The notes beneath the pieces are model-generated. The model did no database searches. It was given only the letters and a program-made list of their open reading frames with translations, and was not told where the DNA came from. Made by a program: the position numbers and the translations under genes. Positions 6,304 to 10,388 of a stretch of DNA of 10,388 bases are shown piece after piece; within the stretch, counting starts at the first letter, position 1; each line of letters opens with the position of its first letter. The stretch spans positions 1 through 10,388 of the forward strand of contig DWZY01000372.1 in assembly GCA_019117325.1 (NCBI GenBank), read 5' to 3'. This DNA is from Candidatus Brevibacterium intestinigallinarum (GTDB lineage: Bacteria > Actinomycetota > Actinomycetes > Actinomycetales > Brevibacteriaceae).

Positions 6304-6337
6304 GTCCCGGGCGATCGGTGCGACCGAGGCCGTGGTC
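6280..6337. terminator. Hairpin spanning the otsB stop codon, probable bidirectional terminator
   Basis: A 14-pair stem (6280-6293 with 6324-6337; one G-T pair at 6289/6328, A-C on the other strand) encloses a 30-base loop that itself contains a small CGGG/CCCG stem (6297-6300 with 6306-6309). The left arm lies inside the last otsB codons and the right arm lies in the 43-base gap before the stop of the convergent regulator (6347). Position and length suit a shared terminator; no T-tracts flank it. Confidence 0.6.
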
Positions 6338-6346
6338 ACCCCGTCC

Positions 6347-7360
6347 TCAGCGGCGGGTGACCGGCCGGATCGAGGCGCGCAGGACCAGCTCGGGCACCAC
6401 GCGGTAGTGGGCGGCGGCCTCGGTGGCGCCGGCGGCGCGCTGGTCGACGACGCGGGTGAGCTCGGCGACGGCTGACTCCGCGAGCCTCACCCAGTCGTAC
6501 GTCACCTGCGACATGGGCGGGCTCAGCACGTCCGCGTCCTGCAGGTCGCCCACCGTCAGCAGCGACAGGTCGCGCGGCATCTGGAGGCGGGCCTGCGCGG
6601 TCGCCTCGAAGAAGCCCAGCGCCAGGGCCGGCGAGGTCGTGATGGCGGCGGTGATGCCCTGGGCGAGGAGGACCTCGGCGGCGTGGATGCCGGCGTGCTG
6701 GCCCTCGCGGGCGAACTCGACCGGGGCCTCGGACCGGGTCGCCTGCACGTGCAGCATCTGGGAGACGGCCTGGCGGAAGACGTGGGCGCGCGACTCCGCG
6801 GCTGAGTTCTGCATGACCGCGAACCCGATCCGCCGGTGTCCCATGTGGACCAGGTGCCGCACCGCGGTCTCGATGCCGGTCGAGGCGTCCAGGACGAACT
6901 GGGGCAGGCCCGAATGCGGGGCGTTGGAGATCCGCACGACGGGGATGTCGGCCTCGGCCAGGCGCGGGGCGAGGCGGCCGGCCTCCGCACCGCCCAGCAC
7001 GATGACGCCGGCGATCCCGCGGGACACGCAGGCCTCGACGGGGTCGAGGTCCTCGGCCGCGGTGATGGAGACGGCGATGTGGCCGCGGGCGAAGATCTCG
7101 CGGTTGAGCGCCAGCGCGACCGTGCCGTAGTGGTCGATGTCCGGGTCCTCCAGCAGGTTCGACACAACCCCCACGAGCAGCGGCCCGTCCGCGCGGCCGG
7201 TCGCGTCTGCGGCGGGCTCGACGCCCAGCCCGCGCAGGGCCGCCGCGACGGCCGCCCGGGCCGCTTCCGAGGTCCCGGGCACCTCGCGCAGTACGCGGGA
7301 CACGGTCGACGGAGACAGGTCGGCCGCCTCCGCGATCTGGCGCAGGGTGGGGCGGCTCAT
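6347..7360 (-). CDS. LacI-family transcriptional regulator (second of the pair)
   Basis: A 337-residue LacI/GalR-type regulator. The N-terminal helix-turn-helix covers residues 5-24 (TLRQIAEAADLSPSTVSRVL). A periplasmic-binding-protein-like ligand domain follows from about 60 to 337 (LLVGVVSNLLEDP; HMGHRRIGFAVMQ at 172-184; closing VVPELVLRASIRPV). The usual hinge helix after LGY (PN..AR.L) is not recognisable: the stretch here is GVEPAADATGRADG, with no leucine at the minor-groove position. The start codon overlaps the stop of the upstream regulator as ATGA (7357-7360), so translation is probably coupled; no separate Shine-Dalgarno is clear. The ligand is unknown, presumably a sugar or sugar derivative. 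A LacI-type gene beside otsB is, as I recall, also found in Corynebacterium, but orthology cannot be judged here. Confidence 0.93.
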   Translation of the reverse strand: MSRPTLRQIAEAADLSPSTVSRVLREVPGTSEAARAAVAAALRGLGVEPAADATGRADGPLLVGVVSNLLEDPDIDHYGTVALALNREIFARGHIAVSITAAEDLDPVEACVSRGIAGVIVLGGAEAGRLAPRLAEADIPVVRISNAPHSGLPQFVLDASTGIETAVRHLVHMGHRRIGFAVMQNSAAESRAHVFRQAVSQMLHVQATRSEAPVEFAREGQHAGIHAAEVLLAQGITAAITTSPALALGFFEATAQARLQMPRDLSLLTVGDLQDADVLSPPMSQVTYDWVRLAESAVAELTRVVDQRAAGATEAAAHYRVVPELVLRASIRPVTRR

Positions 7361-8340
7361 CGGTGCGCCGCCGTCGTCGAGCGCCGGGCGATGAGGGAGG
7401 GCCGGAAGGTGGGCGGCACGGCCTGCAGCTGGTCACCGGGCAGGCCCAGGACCGTGCGGGCGGCCGCGACGAGCGACTCCGCCAGCGCGTTCGTGTCGAA
7501 GCCCAGGACGGTGGCAGACGGCTCCGTGTAGCGGACGGTGAGGGAGTCGCCGAGGCCCACTGCGGACAGGTCCCTGGGGACCGCGAGTCCGCGCTGGCGG
7601 ATGCCGTGGAAGACGCCGTAGAGCTGCAGTCCGGACTGGACGATGACCGCGGTGCACGTGCGGTCCTTGAGCCGCAGCGCCGCGTCGATCCCGCCGGCGA
7701 AGGACTTGGGAACGGGTGCGATCCAGTCCTCCAGCCCGTCGTGGAACCGCGCCATGGGGTGATCGGCGAGGAAGCGGTTCCGCAGCTGATCGGCCAGCAC
7801 CCCGGAGTCGTTGCAGATGAGGCCGATCCTGCGATGGCCGATCGCCTGGAGGTGGTCGAACGCCAGAGTGAGGCCGCCGGCCAAGTCGATGCGCGCGGCG
7901 ATGACCTCGCGGGCGTACGGCTCCCGCACGGAGTCCCGCTGCGCCTCCGCGAACCGCACGACCGGCACCGGCAGGTCCAGCGGCGTGAAGGTGGGTGAGA
8001 GCACCAGGGAGGCGCCCGCGGCGACGACGGCCTCGACCTCGGTGACGTCTGCGCCGATCGACGGGGTCGCCGTGACGATGCCGTGGCGCTGGAGGGCGAC
8101 GTCGACACGGTTGAGGACGTCCAGCTGCCAGTGCTCGGGGCGGGCGGGCGCGCAGACGGCGACGAGCGGGTGGACCACCGGCTCCAGCAGCGTCGAGCGG
8201 GAATAGCCCAGTTCCCGGACGGCCGCGCGCACGCGGTCCGCGGTCGCCGCCGCGACGGAGCCGCGACCGTTGAGGACCCGCGAGACCGTGGACAGGGAGA
8301 CTCCCGCGCGCTGCGCGATGTCCTCCACCGTGGCCGTCAT
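7357..8340 (-). CDS. LacI-family transcriptional regulator (first of the pair)
   Basis: A 327-residue LacI/GalR-type regulator. The helix-turn-helix is at 4-23 (TVEDIAQRAGVSLSTVSRVL) followed by NGRGSVAAATADRVRAAVRELGY. The ligand-binding core runs from about 58 to 327, with AIGHRRIGLICND (166-178), PRDLSAVGLGDS (255-266) and the closing TFRPSLIARRST. As in its partner, the hinge after LGY is degenerate and short (SRSTLLEPVVHP). The ATG at 8340 has TAGGAT 6 bases upstream, which fits either a -10 of a leaderless mRNA or, less well, a weak AGGA ribosome site. It is divergent from the SDR gene at 8478, so SDR control and autoregulation are the natural inference. The two regulators share family architecture but differ clearly in the ligand domain, so they are not a recent duplication. 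Confidence 0.94.
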   Translation of the reverse strand: MTATVEDIAQRAGVSLSTVSRVLNGRGSVAAATADRVRAAVRELGYSRSTLLEPVVHPLVAVCAPARPEHWQLDVLNRVDVALQRHGIVTATPSIGADVTEVEAVVAAGASLVLSPTFTPLDLPVPVVRFAEAQRDSVREPYAREVIAARIDLAGGLTLAFDHLQAIGHRRIGLICNDSGVLADQLRNRFLADHPMARFHDGLEDWIAPVPKSFAGGIDAALRLKDRTCTAVIVQSGLQLYGVFHGIRQRGLAVPRDLSAVGLGDSLTVRYTEPSATVLGFDTNALAESLVAAARTVLGLPGDQLQAVPPTFRPSLIARRSTTAAHR

Positions 8341-8346
8341 GCGTCC

Positions 8347-8352
8347 ATCCTA
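8347..8352 (-). promoter_or_regulatory. Candidate -10 element of the regulator operon
   Basis: Minus-strand TAGGAT matches TANNNT and ends 6 bases before the ATG at 8340, placing the start of transcription on or beside the start codon. A weak GAC-containing -35 (GCGACC) lies 19 bases further upstream within a CGGTC half-site of the operator-like region, where bound regulator would block it. Confidence 0.4.
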
Positions 8353-8370
8353 GGCGGGAGCGCCGGGCAG

Positions 8371-8449
8371 CGGTCGCAGCGCGGTCCACCTCCCGGACCG
8401 GCATGCGGACCGGTCGCACGCGCGGGCCCGCCGATGCCCGATGATCGGG
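8371..8449. promoter_or_regulatory. Operator-like region between the regulator pair and the SDR gene
   Basis: The 137-base divergent gap contains five copies of CGGTC or its complement GACCG: 8371-8375, 8382-8386, 8396-8400, 8408-8412 and 8411-8415. They form an interrupted dyad CGGTCC-N7-GGACCG (8382-8387 with 8395-8400) and the 8-base palindrome GACCGGTC (8408-8415). Further right are the palindrome GCGGGCCCGC (8422-8431) and the odd-centred dyad CCCGAT-G-ATCGGG (8437-8442 with 8444-8449). The last covers GATGAT (8440-8445), a possible -10 for the SDR gene. LacI-family dimers bind such inverted repeats; which repeat is the true site is not decided by sequence. Confidence 0.5.
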
Positions 8450-8477
8450 GGAACACCGCATTCGTGAAAGGCGCACC

Positions 8478-9269
8478 ATGTCCGATCTCCCGAACATCTC
8501 CTCCCTCTTCGACCTGAGCGGCCGCACGGCGGTCGTCGTCGGCTCCGCCTCCGGCCTGGGCCGCGCGACGGCCGTGGGTCTGGCGGACGCGGGCGCCCGC
8601 GTCGTCTGCGGTGACCTCAACACGGCAGGCGCGCAGGAGACGGCGCAGATCATCGCGGAGCGCGGCGGCTCCGCCGAGGCCGTCGAGCTCGACATCACGT
8701 CCACGGAGAACGTCGAGGAGGTCGCCCAGCGGTTCGCGGACGCCGAGGTCCTCGTCATGACCCCCGGCTTCAACGTGCGCAAGAAGATGGCGGAGACGAC
8801 CGACGACGAGTTCGACCGCGTCATCGACATCAACCTCAAGGGCACGTACCGCCTCATGCGCGCGTTCGGCGCCCGCATGGCGGAGCGGGGCCGCGGCTCG
8901 ATCATCACGTTCGCCAGCTTCCGCGCGCTCGTCATCGAGCCGGGCCAGGGTCTGTACGCAGCGGCGAAGGCGGGTGTCGTCCAGCTGACGAAGACGCTGG
9001 CCAGCGAGCTGGGCGGGTCCGGCGTGCGCGTGAACTCGATCCTGCCGGGACCGTTCGAGACCCCGCTGACGGAGCAGATCAAGTCCGACCGCGAGTGGTG
9101 GGACGCGTACGCGCAGAAGGGCGCACTGGGACGCTGGGGCGTGCTCCACGAGATCGCCGGCCCCGTGCTGTTCCTGGCGTCCGATGCCTCGTCCTACGTG
9201 ACCGGCCACTCCCTGCTGGTGGACGGCGGCTGGATGGCGCAGGACGGTCGCTTCACCCCGCGGGTGTGA
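8478..9269 (+). CDS. SDR-family NAD(P)-dependent oxidoreductase
   Basis: A 263-residue classical short-chain dehydrogenase/reductase. The cofactor loop is VGSASGLG (21-28, normally TGxxxGxG). D46 at the end of the second strand suggests NAD(H) preference, and D72 is the usual adenine contact. The catalytic tetrad is intact: N119 (DINLKG), S147, Y160 and K164 (YAAAK). The structural NNAG motif is replaced by VMTPGFNVRKK (93-103). The C-terminus DGGWMAQDGRFTPRV closes the fold in the usual way. It probably oxidises or reduces a sugar, polyol or sugar acid, judging from the LacI-type neighbours, but the substrate is unknown. GAAAGG (8466-8471) lies 6 bases before the ATG. The gene seems to be alone in its unit, ending at a strong hairpin 10 bases after the stop. 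Confidence 0.93.
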   Translation: MSDLPNISSLFDLSGRTAVVVGSASGLGRATAVGLADAGARVVCGDLNTAGAQETAQIIAERGGSAEAVELDITSTENVEEVAQRFADAEVLVMTPGFNVRKKMAETTDDEFDRVIDINLKGTYRLMRAFGARMAERGRGSIITFASFRALVIEPGQGLYAAAKAGVVQLTKTLASELGGSGVRVNSILPGPFETPLTEQIKSDREWWDAYAQKGALGRWGVLHEIAGPVLFLASDASSYVTGHSLLVDGGWMAQDGRFTPRV

Positions 9270-9278
9270 CCGCGCGGT

Positions 9279-9318
9279 CCCGGACGGAGCCGTCCCGCCC
9301 GGGACGGCTCCGTCCGGG
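9279..9318. terminator. Strong bidirectional terminator between the SDR and YhgE-like genes
   Basis: A perfect 18-bp stem (9279-9296 with 9301-9318) with a GCCC tetraloop begins 9 bases after the SDR stop and lies 8 bases beyond the stop of the convergent gene (9327). It is the longest uninterrupted stem in the window. No T-tract on either side. Confidence 0.9.
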
Positions 9319-9326
9319 CACCCTCC

Positions 9327-10388
9327 TCACGCGAGCTGGAGGCTGGGGTGCAGACGCGCGACGGTGTACATGCGCTTGCGACGGCACCCGATGATCGTCG
9401 CCCCCATCGCGAGCGCGCCGGTCAGCAGCAGCGCGCCCAGGTGCACCGCGAGCATTCCCGTCGTCCCTCCCGAGATGAGCATCCGCAGGCCGGCGACCGC
9501 GTGCGTCATGGGCATGAACGGGGAGATCCACTGGAGGAACTCCGGTGCCGTGGCGACCGGATAGGTCCCCCCTGCGGTCGCCAGCTGGATCATGAGGAGG
9601 ACGAGCGCGACGAGGCGTCCCACTCCGCCCAGCCACACGACGCACACCTGGTGTATCGCCGCGAAGACGCCGGCGATGAGGATGCCGTAGGCGATCGTCG
9701 AGGGCCATTTCGCCGCGTCGAATCCCAGCAGTGCGGCGATGACGCCGAACAGCAGGAGGACCTGCCCCACGCCCAGCACAGCCCCCGGCACGAAGCCGGA
9801 CCATGCCACCCGGCGGGAGCTCGCGGGAGTCGCCAGTGACCGTGGCGGGATCGCGTTGATCACCATGTACGTGATCATGCCGCCGATCCACAGGGCGAGC
9901 GACAGGAAGAACGGCGCGAGCCCCTCGCCGTAGTGGCTCACCTCGTTGATCTTGTCGAGATCCCCGTCGACCGGCAGCGAGACGACGTCGCTGCGCACGT
10001 CGCGGTCCTCGTTGTCGTACGTGGGGATCTGCTCGACCCCGGAGGCCAGCCCATCCGCCAGCTCGCCCAAGCCGTCCCGCAGCTGGACGCTCCCGTCGTG
10101 CAGCTGGATGAGGCCGTCGTCCAGTTCACCCGCGCCGTCGACGAGCCGCTGGGCTCCGTCATCCAGCTGCACGGCGCCGTCCGCCAGCCGATCAGCCCCA
10201 TCCTCCAGTTGACCCCCGCCGTCGACGAGGTCCGCGAGGCCGTCCTCCAGCTGACCCGCGCCGTCCGCGACCCGGGTGGCGCCGTCGTCGAGGTCATGGA
10301 CGCTGTCGCGCACGCCGTGGGCGGTGTCGACGGCCTCGTCGATCGACGAACCCAGATCATCGGCCAGGTCATCGGCCTCGTCGACCGC
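9327..10388 (-). CDS. YhgE/Pip-type membrane protein, C-terminal part (partial)
   Basis: The frame is open from the stop at 9327 to the right edge, so 353 residues are visible and the N-terminus lies outside; the internal GTG at 10313 is not needed as a start. The visible part begins with an acidic stretch (ADDLADDLGSSIDEAVDTAHG), then 12 exact heptads of the form LxDGxxx. A short extracytoplasmic spacer with RDVRSDVVSLPVDGDLDKINEV follows, then about five membrane segments: LAPFFLSLALWIGGMITYMV, a Gly/Val/Leu-rich one after WSGFVPGA, TIAYGILIAGVFAAIHQVCVVW, RLVALVLLMIQLATAGG and AVHLGALLLTGALAMGATII. The loop GGTYPVATAPEFLQWISPFMPMTHAVAGLR is characteristic of the YhgE/Pip C-terminal (ABC-2-like) domain. 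The family includes the phage infection protein of Lactococcus and secretion- or envelope-linked proteins; the role here is unknown. The gene is convergent with the SDR gene. Confidence 0.88.
   Translation of the reverse strand, partial: AVDEADDLADDLGSSIDEAVDTAHGVRDSVHDLDDGATRVADGAGQLEDGLADLVDGGGQLEDGADRLADGAVQLDDGAQRLVDGAGELDDGLIQLHDGSVQLRDGLGELADGLASGVEQIPTYDNEDRDVRSDVVSLPVDGDLDKINEVSHYGEGLAPFFLSLALWIGGMITYMVINAIPPRSLATPASSRRVAWSGFVPGAVLGVGQVLLLFGVIAALLGFDAAKWPSTIAYGILIAGVFAAIHQVCVVWLGGVGRLVALVLLMIQLATAGGTYPVATAPEFLQWISPFMPMTHAVAGLRMLISGGTTGMLAVHLGALLLTGALAMGATIIGCRRKRMYTVARLHPSLQLA
10041..10292 (-). repeat. 12 tandem heptads (21-base periodicity) within the YhgE-like gene
   Basis: These 252 bases encode twelve consecutive 7-residue units. 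Asp-Gly occupies positions 3-4 in all twelve and Leu holds position 1 in eleven (Val in one); examples are LEDGADR, LDDGAQR and LHDGSVQ. Base sequence varies between units, so this is protein-level periodicity, not recent DNA duplication. In the family, such L..G repeats form an elongated, coiled-coil-like extracytoplasmic stalk. Confidence 0.9.

Noticed and set aside
6315..6327. Small dyad TCGGT-GCG-ACCGA considered as a separate operator
   Set aside because: Only 5-bp arms, and it overlaps the larger terminator hairpin at 6280-6337.
6336..9082. Long minus-strand frames overlapping the LacI genes and the SDR gene (6336-8108, 7433-9082)
   Set aside because: Their products are Arg/Pro/Ser-rich low-complexity sequence, while the overlapping frames encode complete, recognisable proteins.
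10041..10292. 21-base periodic array considered as a CRISPR or DNA tandem repeat
   Set aside because: Units are contiguous with no spacers, differ in base sequence and keep only the encoded LxDG pattern within a long open frame.

Overview
The window is a GC-rich (around 70% by eye) chromosomal stretch whose codon use, encoded CCA end on the tRNA, hairpin terminators without T-tracts, PknB-type kinase and OtsA/OtsB pair point to an actinomycete, most likely in the Micrococcales. A Dermabacteraceae/Brachybacterium-like origin is a guess. I see no transposase, integrase, phage gene or CRISPR array, and composition is even throughout, so this looks like ordinary core or near-core chromosome rather than an island.

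Layout, left to right. 1-163 (minus): N-terminus of a membrane protein cut by the window edge, possibly a sensor histidine kinase. 378-454 (minus): tRNA-Thr(TGT) with its own promoter and a strong hairpin terminator. 455-715: intergenic, with a long imperfect hairpin (553-609) that no gene explains. 716-1600 (minus): membrane-anchored DsbA-like thioredoxin-fold protein with a CPGC active site. 1750-3720 (minus): a 656-residue multi-pass membrane Ser/Thr kinase, probably translated from a leaderless GTG. 3852-5360 and 5437-6303 (plus): otsA and otsB, the complete two-step trehalose pathway, divergent from the kinase across a 131-base gap with an 18-base perfect palindrome touching the otsA ribosome binding site. 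6347-8340 (minus): two LacI-family regulators overlapping by ATGA. 8478-9269 (plus): an SDR oxidoreductase divergent from the regulators across a gap rich in CGGTC/GACCG half-sites. 9327-10388 (minus): C-terminal part of a YhgE/Pip-type membrane protein with a regular 12-heptad LxDG array, cut at its N-terminus by the window edge.

How the genes fit together. OtsA makes trehalose-6-phosphate from UDP-glucose (or another NDP-glucose) and glucose-6-phosphate, and OtsB dephosphorylates it. The kinase shares the upstream region with otsA and may respond to envelope or osmotic state, but the sequence only shows adjacency. The regulator pair and the SDR form a typical divergent regulator/target arrangement, presumably tied to sugar or polyol metabolism; the substrate cannot be told. 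Strong hairpins separate the convergent pairs otsB/lacI and SDR/yhgE. I did not find a clear new multi-gene system. The points most worth checking are the 553-609 hairpin, the otsA palindrome, the LacI pair with degenerate hinge helices and its operator-like region, and the regular heptad array.
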